A stretch of DNA of 64,000 bases from Deinococcus sp. LM3 (lineage in GTDB: Bacteria > Deinococcota > Deinococci > Deinococcales > Deinococcaceae), in contig NZ_MUFV01000002.1 in assembly GCF_002017875.1 (NCBI RefSeq), forward strand, positions 248,001 to 312,000, in the 5' to 3' direction. The notes beneath the pieces were generated by a model. The model saw only the letters and a program-made list of their open reading frames with translations. It was not told the origin of the DNA and searched no databases. The position numbers and the translations under genes are program-made. Every line of letters begins with the position of its first letter. Positions within the stretch are counted from its first letter, which is position 1. Below, piece by piece: positions 11,825 through 21,152 of this stretch.

Positions 11825-12676
11825 ATGACCACCGCCGTCACACCGGGCGCGGGCGGCGCCATCGGGCGCATCCGCCTGCACGCCGACTCGCTCTCCCCCA
11901 GCCTGCGCCGCGTCGCGGATCACGTCGTCGCGCACGCCGACACCACCGTCCACCAGACCATCACCGAGGTCGCCGCCAGCGTCGGCGTCAGCGAGGCCAC
12001 CATCACGCGGCTGTGCCACAAACTGAACTACGCCGGGTTTCACGCCTTCAAGATCGCGCTCGCCAGCGACCTCGGCGGCCGCCGCCCCCGCCCGGACGAA
12101 GCCGGGGACGCCCCCAGCCAGATGCAGCGCCTGACGCAGCAGGCCGTCCGCAGCCTCGAAGGCACCGCCCGCATGCTCGACCCGCAGGTCACCGAGGACG
12201 TCGCCGACCGCCTCGCCCGCGCCCCGCGCGTGGACCTGACCGGGCAGGGCAACAGCAGCCTCACCGCGCAGTTCTTCGCGCACCGCCTGCTGCGCATCGG
12301 CGTGCCCGCCGCCACGTACCCCGACCCGCACCTCGCGGCCGTCAGCATCTCGACGCTGCCGCGCGGCAGCGTCGTCATCGGCCTGAGCGGCACCGGCAGC
12401 ACCCTCGACACCATCGGGCACCTGAAACTCGCGCAGCAGTGCGGGCTGTACACGGTCGCCGTCACGCACCGCGCCGCCAGTCCCATCACCCGCCACGCCA
12501 GCGCCGTGCTGTTCACCGCCAGCCAGGAAGACCCCCTGACCGACGGCGTGCTGGACACCCTGACCAGCCAGCTGCTGCTGCTCGAGGCACTGTACGCCGC
12601 CCTGCTGACCCGCCGCCCCGAGGCGGACGCCATGCTGCGCGTCACCGCCAACAGCGTCGGCGAGAAGAAAGCCTGA
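11825..12676 (+). CDS. RpiR/MurR-family transcriptional regulator (HTH + SIS), probable amino-sugar regulator
   Basis: This 283-residue regulator has an N-terminal RpiR-type helix-turn-helix (about residues 15-80, with EVAASVGVSEATITRLCHKL). A SIS domain (about 125-265) normally binds a phosphosugar; SGTGST is its phosphate loop. ATG 11825 is chosen because AGGAGG lies eight bases upstream, although the frame is open further back. It is divergently transcribed from the PTS-nag operon. The shared promoter motifs support a role as local repressor or activator responding to GlcNAc-6-P or GlcN-6-P. The ligand is inferred from neighbours only. Confidence 0.9.
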   Translation: MTTAVTPGAGGAIGRIRLHADSLSPSLRRVADHVVAHADTTVHQTITEVAASVGVSEATITRLCHKLNYAGFHAFKIALASDLGGRRPRPDEAGDAPSQMQRLTQQAVRSLEGTARMLDPQVTEDVADRLARAPRVDLTGQGNSSLTAQFFAHRLLRIGVPAATYPDPHLAAVSISTLPRGSVVIGLSGTGSTLDTIGHLKLAQQCGLYTVAVTHRAASPITRHASAVLFTASQEDPLTDGVLDTLTSQLLLLEALYAALLTRRPEADAMLRVTANSVGEKKA

Positions 12677-12707
12677 GCGCGGAGCGGGTGCCCTGAGGCG
12701 CTCAGGG
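12672..12707. terminator. Bidirectional hairpin between convergent genes
   Basis: CCCTGAG-gcg-CTCAGGG at 12691-12707 is a perfect 7-bp hairpin with a 3-base loop. An alternative 9-bp stem pairs CCTGAGCGC (12672-12680) with GCGCTCAGG (12698-12706). The structure overlaps the stop codons of both convergent genes. There is no strong T-tract on either side. Confidence 0.5.
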
Positions 12708-15668
12708 CGTGGTCTTCTCCTGACGCCACCGCGCCTGCCAGTCCAGGAACTGCTCGGCGCTCAGGCCCGGCGCGTACAGCCAGCCCTGCATCAGGTCGCA
12801 GCCGAGTTCCGCAAGTTGCGCGGCCTGTTCGGGCGTCTCGACGCCCTCGGCGACCACGTCGATGCCCATGGCGTGCGCCATCAGGACGCTGGCCCCGATG
12901 ATCGCGCGGCTCTCGCGGCCCTCCTGGGAATCCTGACCGAGGTCGTTCACGAAGGACCGGTCGATCTTCAACTCGTCGACCGGCAGAGTCCGCACGCTGA
13001 CCAGCGACGAGTACCCGGTGCCGAAATCGTCGATGCTGATCCGCACGCCCTCGTCCCGCAGCGCCTGGAGGGTCTGGCGGGTACGGGCCGGATTGTCGAG
13101 CAGGCCGGTTTCCGTGACTTCCAGCACCAGCCGCCGGGCGCTCAGGCCGCTGCCGGCCAGGGCCGCGCGGACCTGATCGGCGAAGTCCGGGGCGTTCAGC
13201 TGGACGCTGGACACGTTCACGCTCAGGCACACGCCGGTCCAGCGGGTGGCTTCCTGGCACGCGACCCGCAGCACCCAGTCCCCCAGCTGCCCCATCAGGC
13301 CGCCCATCTCGGCGACCGGAATGAACTGGTCCGGCGGCACGGAACCCAGGACCGGGTGGGTCCAGCGCAGCAGCGCCTCCGCGCCGACCAGGCTGCCCCG
13401 GCGCACGCCGATCTGCGGCTGGAACACCAGGTGGAAGTCCCCGTCGCGCAGGCTCTCGCGCAGCGCCGTTTCCAGGGTCAGGGTCTGCCGGCCCGTGCGG
13501 GTGGTCGCCTCGAACACCTGCGAGAACAGCTGGCGGCGTTTGGCAGCGTACATGGCGGCGTCGGCCTGCTGGTGCAGTTCGCTGGCGTCGCGGGCGGTGT
13601 CCGGGTACACGCTCCAGCCCAGCGACGCCTGCATCAGGACCGCGCCGCTGCCCGTCTCGAACGGCTGATCGAACACAGCGTTCAGGCCGGCCGTCACTTC
13701 CGGCAGGCGTCCGGCCGGGACGATCACCGCGAACTCGTCGCCGCCCATGCGGGCCAGGGCCGGCACGGCGTACGCAGCGCAGACCTGCTCGAGGCGGCGG
13801 GCGAGCTGCTGCAGCAGTCGGTCGCCGGCGACGTGCCCGTACCCGTCGTTCAGGAACTTGAACCGGTCGAGGTCCATCAGGCCGAACGCGAGGCGTTCAC
13901 CGCCGATCTGCGCGTCGATCAGCAGCTGATCGAGCCGCTCGCCGAGGGTCACGCGGTTCATCAGGCCGGTCAGGGCGTCCGTGAAGGCCAGGGCGGACAG
14001 TCGCCGCTGCTGCAGGTGCTGCTCGACCAGCATGGACGCGGCCGGCACACGCCGCCGCAGGGTGTCGGTCAGGGGCGCCGCCCACTGGTGCGCCTGACCG
14101 TGCGCGGCGGCCAGCACGCCCAGCAGCTGCCCGTCACGGCCGTACAGCGGCAACTGCGTGAGCGTCCGCACGCCCAGCCTGGGCGCGATCTCCCGCGCGG
14201 CCAGCAGCGGCGAATCGAAATCCAGCAGGTCCGGGATGTCCATGCTCAGGCCGGTGCGGTCCGGGTCCACTTGGCCCCACATGTCCTGCAGGTGCCGGGA
14301 CGGCGTGCCGTTCACGGCCTGCTGGAAGGTGCGGTTGATCTCCCCGACCACCTGCAGCGTCCCGTCCGGGTCCGCCAGGACCAGCGCGGCCTTCCAGCCG
14401 GGGTTCAGCGACTCGATGCCGCCCAGCAGGGCGTCCACGCTGTCCTGGAGGGGCGCCCCGCCCAGCGCCAGCCGGTTGGCGGCCGCGACGTGCGTCTGGA
14501 CCTGCGTGGCGCGCTGCGCGTCGCTCACGTCGCGCAGGTTCACTGCCCAGTGGGTGCACTGCCCGTCCGGCGCGAGGATGGGACTGGCGTGCAGTTCCAG
14601 CCACTGGTGCGCGTCCGGCAGATACAGCACCTCGCGGCGCGGTTCGCTCGGGTGCAGCTGCCCGATCATGGCGGTGATGGTCACGCGGTTGCCGCTGCCC
14701 AGCGGCCACTCGGGCAGCGGCGCGGCCGGCAGGTCGTCCAGTCCCTGGTCGCGCAGCAGTTCGTGCAGGGCCGGGTTCCCGTACACGACGGTCAGGTACG
14801 TCGGGCCGGGCCGCGCGTCGAGCAGCAGCAGCGGGTCCACGGACGTGGCGACCATGGTCTCGAGCAGCGTCATGCGCTGACCCTGCTCGACGCTGCTGGT
14901 GACGTCCGCGCCGTGTCCGATCATGAACTGTAGCGAGCCGTCCGCCTGAAACACCGGCCAGTACGCCCGCCGGTACACGCGCGCCTCGCCGCCGGCCTGC
15001 ATGGTCTCCTCCCACTGCACGGCGCGGCGGCGGGCAGCCGCTTCCCGGAAACGCTCCACCCGCCCGGAGGCCAGTTCCGGTGGATGCCCGCGCCACGCGG
15101 CGTATTCCGGGTTGGTCAGGCCGATCACGGCCGCGCGGATCCCCGGATCGCGGATCGCGGCCGGATTGCAGTACAGGTAGCGGCCCTGCGGGTCGAACAG
15201 CGCCACGTCGATCGGCAGGTGATCGAGCAGTTCGCGGTACAGCTGCTCGCCGGGCAGGTGCAGTGGCGTGGCCGCGGACGTGACCACCAGCAGGGTCGCG
15301 TGGTGGGGGGCGGGCAGCGGCAGGGCCCGTACCCGCACGCTCAGCGGCTGACCGTCGCCGCGCAGCAGTTCCAGTGGCGCGGGTTCCGGCAGGAGCGGGC
15401 CGTTCAGGAGCGCGGCCAGCTGGGCGTGATGGGTGGGCGTGACGAGCGCGGCGGCCCGCTGCCCGGTCACGGTCGGCGCGGTGCGCTCCAGCAGGGTCAG
15501 CAGGGCGGGCGTGACGCCCAGGATCCGTCCGTCCGGAGCCGCGATCAGCAGTGGGGCGGCGCTGTGGTTCAGGAGGTCCAGCGTGGCCCGGCCCAGCGCG
15601 GGGCTGTATGGTGTGGTGCTTCCTGGCGTGACCGCACCTGACTGTTCCGATTGACCACCATCCTGCAT
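12702..15668 (-). CDS. PAS/GAF-GGDEF-EAL bifunctional c-di-GMP protein
   Basis: This 988-residue protein is probably cytoplasmic, with no clear membrane segment. Three PAS-like segments (about 25-135, 145-265 and 270-400) and a GAF-like segment (about 405-545) precede GGDEF. GGDEF reads ARMGGDEF near residue 643, and EAL begins about residue 740. The EAL domain keeps EALLRW, VNVSSVQL, EVTETG, DDFGTGYSS, DELKIDRSF and VAEGVET. Synthesis and hydrolysis of c-di-GMP therefore both look possible. It shares layout and sequence with the protein at 16389-19313, so the two are paralogues flanking a deletion scar. The signal sensed is unknown. Confidence 0.92.
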   Translation of the reverse strand: MQDGGQSEQSGAVTPGSTTPYSPALGRATLDLLNHSAAPLLIAAPDGRILGVTPALLTLLERTAPTVTGQRAAALVTPTHHAQLAALLNGPLLPEPAPLELLRGDGQPLSVRVRALPLPAPHHATLLVVTSAATPLHLPGEQLYRELLDHLPIDVALFDPQGRYLYCNPAAIRDPGIRAAVIGLTNPEYAAWRGHPPELASGRVERFREAAARRRAVQWEETMQAGGEARVYRRAYWPVFQADGSLQFMIGHGADVTSSVEQGQRMTLLETMVATSVDPLLLLDARPGPTYLTVVYGNPALHELLRDQGLDDLPAAPLPEWPLGSGNRVTITAMIGQLHPSEPRREVLYLPDAHQWLELHASPILAPDGQCTHWAVNLRDVSDAQRATQVQTHVAAANRLALGGAPLQDSVDALLGGIESLNPGWKAALVLADPDGTLQVVGEINRTFQQAVNGTPSRHLQDMWGQVDPDRTGLSMDIPDLLDFDSPLLAAREIAPRLGVRTLTQLPLYGRDGQLLGVLAAAHGQAHQWAAPLTDTLRRRVPAASMLVEQHLQQRRLSALAFTDALTGLMNRVTLGERLDQLLIDAQIGGERLAFGLMDLDRFKFLNDGYGHVAGDRLLQQLARRLEQVCAAYAVPALARMGGDEFAVIVPAGRLPEVTAGLNAVFDQPFETGSGAVLMQASLGWSVYPDTARDASELHQQADAAMYAAKRRQLFSQVFEATTRTGRQTLTLETALRESLRDGDFHLVFQPQIGVRRGSLVGAEALLRWTHPVLGSVPPDQFIPVAEMGGLMGQLGDWVLRVACQEATRWTGVCLSVNVSSVQLNAPDFADQVRAALAGSGLSARRLVLEVTETGLLDNPARTRQTLQALRDEGVRISIDDFGTGYSSLVSVRTLPVDELKIDRSFVNDLGQDSQEGRESRAIIGASVLMAHAMGIDVVAEGVETPEQAAQLAELGCDLMQGWLYAPGLSAEQFLDWQARWRQEKTTP

Positions 15669-15691
15669 AACTCAGTATCCACTAATGGTTC

Positions 15692-16005
15692 TTACCTGCG
15701 TCTTGATTCGTTCTGCACGTTCCGGCCAGTCGGGACGGTCAGGCCGGTGATCAGGGCGTGCAGGGCGTCGGGCAGGACCTCGTCGAGGCGCAGGTGCAGC
15801 GCGGCGAGGTCGGTGCCGTCCAGGGCGGCGCGCACGGCGGGGCTGGGGTCGCTCATGGGTTGCAGGCCGGCGATCAGCGCCTGGGTGTAGGTGAGCAGGC
15901 GCGCGCCGCCGCCGGGCGGCAGGTCCGGCAGCGCGGTTTCGAGCAGCGGAGCGGTGCGGGCGAGGCTGGCGGGGGTTTGGGTGCCGCCGAGGTGCAGCCC
16001 GGCGA
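15692..16005 (-). pseudogene. C-terminal remnant of an unidentified protein, truncated at a deletion junction
   Basis: About 100 codons on the minus strand remain open and look protein-like (for example ARLLTYTQALIAGLQPM and LHLRLDEVLPDALHALI). They then run into sequence antisense to the aldehyde dehydrogenase remnant. No start codon or Shine-Dalgarno is present on this side of the junction. The family is not recognised. The 5' part seems to have been lost in the same event that removed the 5' part of the neighbouring gene. It could also be a non-coding shadow. Confidence 0.4.
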
Positions 16006-16369
16006 GGCGCTCGACTGGATCCGCGCGCGGCCCAAACCGCTCGCGCTGTACGTGTTCAGCCGCTCCGGCGCGGCGGCCCGCGACGTGATCGCGCAGACCA
16101 GCGCCGGGAACACGGTCGTGAATCACGGGTTCCTGAACATGATTCATCCGGGCCTGCCGTTCGGCGGGGTCGGCGGGAGCGGCCGCGGCCAGTACCACGG
16201 CGAGGCGGGCTTCCGGACCCTCTCACACGAGCGGGCGGTCCTGACACAGCGGAGCTGGAGTCCCGCCGACCTGTTCCGCCCGCCCTACGCGCGGCCCGGC
16301 GTGCAGGCGCTCTGGGCGGCCCGCCGCCTCGGCGACCGACTGCGCGGGCAGGACCGGCCCCGGCGCTGA
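16003..16369 (+). pseudogene. Aldehyde dehydrogenase, C-terminal remnant
   Basis: From about 16003 the plus strand encodes the last 120 residues of a class-3-like aldehyde dehydrogenase. Visible pieces are IRARPKPLALYVFS, GNTVVNHGFLNMIHPGLPFG and SGRGQYHGEAGFRTLSH. The catalytic Cys and Glu and the NAD-binding part, roughly the first 350 residues, are absent. Upstream in-frame sequence matches nothing in the family. A deletion fused it head to head with the remnant at 15692. It is not expected to be functional. Confidence 0.8.
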
Positions 16370-16418
16370 ACCCGGCGTTAAGACCTGCGTGACAGACCAA
16401 CGGGTCATACTGCGGGGG

Positions 16419-19313
16419 ATGGAACCCGACCTGACTCCCACCGACCTGGCGGTCCTGTCGGCCCTGACCGACACGGTCGACCCGCTGCTGGTCGTGGACA
16501 GCGCGTCGGGCCGGGTGCTGATGGTGTCGGAGGCGTTCGCGCAGTGGAGCGGGTACCCGCGTGAGCAGTTACGGGACTCAGAGACGGGGGCGCTGCTGGC
16601 ATCGCAGGACCGCGAGGGGTTCCGCCTGAGCCTGCAGGTGTTCCTGGACGGGGACATGCCGTCCGCGCGGCGGGACTTCATGTTCCAGGGGGCGAACGGG
16701 CAGCCGCTGCCGGCGCAGGTGCGCGGGCTGCGGTTCACGCTCGCCGGGGGGCGGCGCGTGGGCCTGCTGGCGATCCGCCCCGCGACGGAACTGCTGCCCG
16801 CCGCGCTGTTCTACCGGCAGATCCTGGAGGAACTGCCGCTGGAACTCTCGGTGCTGGACCCGGACGGCCGGTACCTGTACGTGAACCCGGCGGCGGCGCC
16901 CGACCCGGCGGTCCGCACGGCCCTGACCGGCCTGACCGCGCGGGAAGCGGCGGCCCTGCTGAACCTGCCCGACTCGGACCTGCCGGCGCGGGAGGCGGCC
17001 GTGACCCGCGCGCAGCGTGACCCGGCGCGGCTGCGCTGGACGGAAATGCAGGCGGGGCAGTTGCAGGAGCGGACGCTGGTGCCGATCCTGAACGAACGCG
17101 GCAGCCTGAACCTGATGCTGACCTACGCCACGGACCTGCCCGAGCGGCTGCGGCAGTCCGAGCGGCTCACGCTGCTGGAAGGCAGCATGCAGGCGGCCGT
17201 GGTGCCCATGTGCGTCCTGGACGCCCGCCGTAACCATCAGCACGGGCGGGTGGCGTACACGAACGCGGCGTTCCAGACGCTGCTCTCGCCGCTGCCGGTC
17301 GCGCTGGGCACGCACCCGCTGGAGTGGCCGTGGGCGCCGGCGGACCGGCAGGTGATCCGGGCGCTGCTGACGGAACTGAACGCGACCGGCGCCGCCTCGT
17401 TCACGCGGGACGTGAACCTGCCCGCCCGGAACGAGTGGTGGGAGGTGACCGCCACGCGCGTCGGGCAGGACCTGGCCGGCAGCGGCAGTCACTGGGCACT
17501 GTTCCTGCGGGACGTGGGCGAACAGCGCCGCGCGGACCTGTTCCTGCGCAGCCTGGCGGACGCGAACGTGGCCTCTTTGATGGACGCCCCGCTGGAACAG
17601 GTGCTGGGTGTCCTGTTCGGTGGGCTGCGCGAGGTGCTGGGCAGCTGGAGTGCCGGCGTGGTCACCCTGGACCATGAGCTGATCCAGCTGCTGGGTCAGG
17701 TGTCCGCCCCGCTGCGGCAGGCGCTCGTCACCTATCCCAGCGAGTACGCCCGCGCCCTGTGGGGCCGCCGCGACCCGCACAAGCTCAGCCGGGCCGTCGT
17801 GATCCACGAGCAGTGGGAACGGCATCCGGTCGGGCAGGCCGTGCGGGGCGAGTGGGTGCCGGCCGTGCGGACCAGCGTGGAGGTGCCCATGTACGACCGC
17901 AACCGCGAACTGCTGGGCGTGCTGGCCCTGACCCACCCCAAGCGGCTGGAGGTGGGTGCGGACCTGCTCCGGCTCGCGGAAAACATGGCCGGGCACATCG
18001 CGCTGTTCATCGACCGGCAGCGCACCCTGGAGCAGCTCGAGCGGCTGGCGTTCACGGACGCGCTGACCGGCCTGACCAACCGGGGCGGGTTCGCGCGCCG
18101 CGCGGCCCAGCAGCTGTCGGGCGGGGCGCCGCTGGCGCTGGCGCTGATGGACCTCAACCGCTTCAAGATCGTGAACGACACGCTCGGGCATGACGTGGGC
18201 GACGAGTTGCTGCGCGCCATCAGCGCCCGGCTGGAGGAGGTGCTGCGCGCGTGGCCGGTGTCCACGCTGGCCCGCATGGGTGGCGACGAGTTCGCGCTGC
18301 TGCTGGACGATCCGGCGCTGATCGAGCCGGTCAGCGAGGCGATCCGGGTGGCCATGGCGCAGCCGTTCGACGTGGCGGGCCGGCCCCTGCGGGTCGGGAT
18401 CGCGGTCGGCTGGAGCGTCTACCCGGACACCGCGCCGGATACGGCGGGGCTGCTGCGGCAGGCGGACACGGCCATGTACCTCGCCAAGCGCGCCGGGCTG
18501 GGTTTTCAGGTGTTCAGGCCGGCCGCGCAGCCGCGTATCGCGCACCTGACGCTGGAAACGGCGCTGTACGAGGCGCTGCGCGCCGGTCAGTTCACGCTGG
18601 TGTTCCAGCCGCAGGTGCAGGTCAAGACCCGTGAACTGATCGGCGCGGAGGTCCTGATCCGCTGGACCCACCCGGAACTGGGCGTGATCTCGCCGGCCGA
18701 GTTCATTCCGCTCGCCGAGGCGACCGGCCTGATCGACGGGATCGGCGCGTTCGTGCTGCGGGAGGCGCTGCGCGAGGCGGTCACGTGGCCCGCGCCGCTG
18801 CGCCTGAGCGTGAACGTGTCGCCGGTGCAACTGCGTCACCCGCAGTTCACGGCGCGGCTCGCGGCGCTGCTGGACGAGGTCGCCTTCGACCCGACGCGGC
18901 TGACGCTGGAAGTGACGGAAACGGCGTTCATCAACGACCTGAGCGCCGTGACGGGCGCCGTGAGGCAACTGCGGTCCCTGCAGGTGAAAGTCGCGGTGGA
19001 CGACTTCGGCACCGGGTACTCCACGCTGATGACCCTGCGCGACCTGCTGGCGCACGAACTGAAGATCGACCGGGCCTTCGTACGCGACCTGTGCACGCCG
19101 GGCCGCGAGGGTCGGCAGAACCGCGCGATCGTGCAGGCGACCCTGGGGCTCGCGCAGGCGCTGGGGCTACAGGTGGTCGCCGAGGGCGTGGAAACGCCGG
19201 AGCAGGCCGACCTGCTGGCCGACCTGGGCTGCCCGGTCATGCAGGGCTATCTGATCGCGCCGGGCCTGGACGCCCGGAACTTCCGCGAGCAGTTCCTGAC
19301 CGTCCGGGCCTGA
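16419..19313 (+). CDS. PAS/GAF-GGDEF-EAL bifunctional c-di-GMP protein
   Basis: This protein has about 964 residues and the same plan as its paralogue at 12702. PAS-like sensory segments come first, then a GAF-like segment (about 390-540), GGDEF reading ARMGGDEF near residue 620, and EAL from about 720. The EAL signature is EVLIRW, which keeps the catalytic Glu. VNVSPVQL, EVTETAF, DDFGTGYST, HELKIDRAF and VAEGVET are intact. An upstream GTG at 16389 is in frame. ATG 16419 is preferred because CATACT lies seven bases before it, as expected for a leaderless message. Both enzymatic activities look possible. Confidence 0.9.
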   Translation: MEPDLTPTDLAVLSALTDTVDPLLVVDSASGRVLMVSEAFAQWSGYPREQLRDSETGALLASQDREGFRLSLQVFLDGDMPSARRDFMFQGANGQPLPAQVRGLRFTLAGGRRVGLLAIRPATELLPAALFYRQILEELPLELSVLDPDGRYLYVNPAAAPDPAVRTALTGLTAREAAALLNLPDSDLPAREAAVTRAQRDPARLRWTEMQAGQLQERTLVPILNERGSLNLMLTYATDLPERLRQSERLTLLEGSMQAAVVPMCVLDARRNHQHGRVAYTNAAFQTLLSPLPVALGTHPLEWPWAPADRQVIRALLTELNATGAASFTRDVNLPARNEWWEVTATRVGQDLAGSGSHWALFLRDVGEQRRADLFLRSLADANVASLMDAPLEQVLGVLFGGLREVLGSWSAGVVTLDHELIQLLGQVSAPLRQALVTYPSEYARALWGRRDPHKLSRAVVIHEQWERHPVGQAVRGEWVPAVRTSVEVPMYDRNRELLGVLALTHPKRLEVGADLLRLAENMAGHIALFIDRQRTLEQLERLAFTDALTGLTNRGGFARRAAQQLSGGAPLALALMDLNRFKIVNDTLGHDVGDELLRAISARLEEVLRAWPVSTLARMGGDEFALLLDDPALIEPVSEAIRVAMAQPFDVAGRPLRVGIAVGWSVYPDTAPDTAGLLRQADTAMYLAKRAGLGFQVFRPAAQPRIAHLTLETALYEALRAGQFTLVFQPQVQVKTRELIGAEVLIRWTHPELGVISPAEFIPLAEATGLIDGIGAFVLREALREAVTWPAPLRLSVNVSPVQLRHPQFTARLAALLDEVAFDPTRLTLEVTETAFINDLSAVTGAVRQLRSLQVKVAVDDFGTGYSTLMTLRDLLAHELKIDRAFVRDLCTPGREGRQNRAIVQATLGLAQALGLQVVAEGVETPEQADLLADLGCPVMQGYLIAPGLDARNFREQFLTVRA

Positions 19314-19478
19314 ACGCCCGCACCGTCCCGCCCCCGGCAGCGTTACGTGCTGCGCGAACTCGGATCAGCGGGAGTGGTGTGACCTGGCGCTCTCACGATC
19401 GGCCCGAACTGGACGCACGCGTGATAACGTGTCCGGCGAACACATCTTCCGCTCTGTTCAGGGCAGAATAAAGGAACT

Positions 19479-20336
19479 ATGGCACGAGCTAAAACGAAAA
19501 CCGAACCCACCACCGCCTCCCCCTTCACCGCCTTCGACGCGCTGATGGCCACCGCCGCCGTGGACAGCCAGATCCAGGCCCTCGCGGACAGCGGAGCCGA
19601 CACCCTGACCCTGGACGCCGCCCTGACCGAGGCCACCCAGGCCGCGCAGCGCCGCTGGGGCCTGGGCCTGCACCACCTGAAACACGCCGCCCGCATGGAC
19701 GGCGACGACATCGTCTTCCTGACCGACGAGCGCCCCACCGCCACGCTGTCACAGGGCGTCGAGGCACTCGCGCGCGCCTACGAGGATATGCGCGCCACCG
19801 ACGAACGCGGCCTGAGCCTCTGGGGCGCACTCGGCGAGGGCCACCGCGTGCCCGGCGACGCCCCCGCCGCGCGCCTGAAAGTCCTGATCGAGGACGCCCG
19901 CGACTTCGAAACCCACTGGACCTCCGGGCGCGGCGAGCAGTTCTACCGCACCTGGCGCAGCGGCGAGACCCTGCACGCCGAGGTCGCCCGCCCCGCCAGC
20001 GCCGAGGCCGCCCTGTCCGACGCCGCCTGGGACGTCATCACCAGCATCAAGGACCGCGTGTTCCAGCGCGAACTGATGCGCCGCAGCGAGGAGGTCGGCA
20101 TGCTGGGCGCGCTGCTCGGCGCCCGTCACGCCGGCGCGCGCAGCAACCTGTCGCTGCTGCCCGACGCGCACTTCACCGTGCAGGCCGCCGTGCACACCGT
20201 CACCGGCCCCGACGCCCGCAACGCCGACACGCACCGCGCGCTGCTGCGCGCCGCGAGCGCCGAACTCGACGAACTGCAGTCCCACACCACCCGGCAACTC
20301 GCCGAGGTGCTGCGACACGGCCTGAAGAACAACTGA
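19479..20336 (+). CDS. Protein of unknown function (285 residues)
   Basis: The family is not recognised. The gene is convincing: AAGGAA lies five bases before the ATG, codon use is strong, and both neighbours stand clear. The protein is soluble, Ala-rich and mostly helical by composition, with a basic start (MARAKTKTE). No cysteine, signal peptide or membrane segment is evident. Charged helical stretches near RAYEDMRATDERG and in the last 40 residues could form coiled coils. It stands alone between a GGDEF-EAL gene and a receiver gene. No function is proposed. Confidence 0.8.
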   Translation: MARAKTKTEPTTASPFTAFDALMATAAVDSQIQALADSGADTLTLDAALTEATQAAQRRWGLGLHHLKHAARMDGDDIVFLTDERPTATLSQGVEALARAYEDMRATDERGLSLWGALGEGHRVPGDAPAARLKVLIEDARDFETHWTSGRGEQFYRTWRSGETLHAEVARPASAEAALSDAAWDVITSIKDRVFQRELMRRSEEVGMLGALLGARHAGARSNLSLLPDAHFTVQAAVHTVTGPDARNADTHRALLRAASAELDELQSHTTRQLAEVLRHGLKNN

Positions 20337-20461
20337 CGGCCAACCGGCACCGGGGCGAACCTGAAAACCGGTGAAGGCGGATACAGGCGGCGATCCCGCC
20401 GCCACCGACCTCCACCGGTCAACCGTCAATCGGCTCGCCCTGAACCCTCAGCCGCAGGGTC

Positions 20462-20599
20462 ATACGGGCTCGGATTGAATGGTTTTTGCAAGCCATTCAA
20501 TCCGAGCGAAGCGAGTCGGAGCCACACGGGTACCGGGCGTGGAGTTGGCAACCCGGCGCCCTTCCGGGTTGAGGGCGAAACAGACGGCAGTCCGTATCA
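20462..20599 (-). repeat. Structured dispersed repeat, copy B
   Basis: This full-length copy of about 136 bp has both ends (ATACGG and CCGTAT). Hairpin one is CAACCCGGAA...CGCCGGGTTG and hairpin two is GAATGG...CCATTC. The right end continues into TCA at 20597-20599, which is the TGA stop of the receiver gene on the minus strand. The junction reads CTGATACGG in the gene's direction. Confidence 0.9.
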
Positions 20600-21028
20600 G
20601 TGGACGGCGCGTTCCGGCCAGCTGGGGGTACGACTCTCGCGCCAGAAGGCCACGAAGGCGTCCACCTGATCCATGAACGCCTGGAAGGAATCGCTCTTGA
20701 CCATGTACGAGCTGGCGTGCAGGGTGTACGCGCGCGCCACGTCGCCCGGATGCGAGGACGTGGAGAGCATCACGACCGGAATCCACACCAGCGCCGGGTC
20801 GTCCTTGATGGCCTCAAGCACCTCGAATCCGCTCATGACCGGCATGTTCACGTCGAGGATCACGACGTCCGGGCGGGTGCCGGGCGCGCGCAGGTACTCC
20901 AGGGCTTCCTTCCCGCTGGAGCAGGTGGTCACGTTCAGGGCGTCGCCGTGCTCGTGAAAGACCTCCTGCGCGAGCAGCAGATCGGCCGGGTTGTCATCGA
21001 CGAGCAGAACCTGGAAGGGGCGCGTCAA
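20597..21028 (-). CDS. Single-domain response regulator (Rcp1-like receiver)
   Basis: This receiver-only protein has LLVDDNPADLLL, phospho-acceptor Asp in VILDVNMPVMSG near residue 56, and Lys in YMVKSDS. The frame is open to GTG 21103. TTG 21028 is preferred because AGGGGAG lies four bases before it, and because the resulting 143 residues match the three receivers at 1.3-2.8 kb. A TATGAT box at 21106-21111 would give a leader of about 70 bases. The stop codon overlaps repeat copy B. It is not next to a kinase; the GAF-GGDEF gene upstream is a possible partner. Confidence 0.88.
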   Translation of the reverse strand: MTRPFQVLLVDDNPADLLLAQEVFHEHGDALNVTTCSSGKEALEYLRAPGTRPDVVILDVNMPVMSGFEVLEAIKDDPALVWIPVVMLSTSSHPGDVARAYTLHASSYMVKSDSFQAFMDQVDAFVAFWRESRTPSWPERAVH

Positions 21029-21105
21029 CAGTCTCCCCTGGGACCGGTGGGCGCGGTGGGGGCGCCGCAGCGACGGAGGGCAGGGACAGAACGTGACATA
21101 CACAC

Positions 21106-21111
21106 ATCATA
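21106..21111 (-). promoter_or_regulatory. Putative -10 box for the receiver gene
   Basis: On the minus strand this reads TATGAT. It predicts a transcription start near 21099, downstream of the first possible GTG, which favours the TTG 21028 start with its own Shine-Dalgarno. Confidence 0.4.
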
Positions 21112-21152
21112 TCGGATGACCCGCCGGGCAGCACCGGGGCGCGCGGCGAGCG

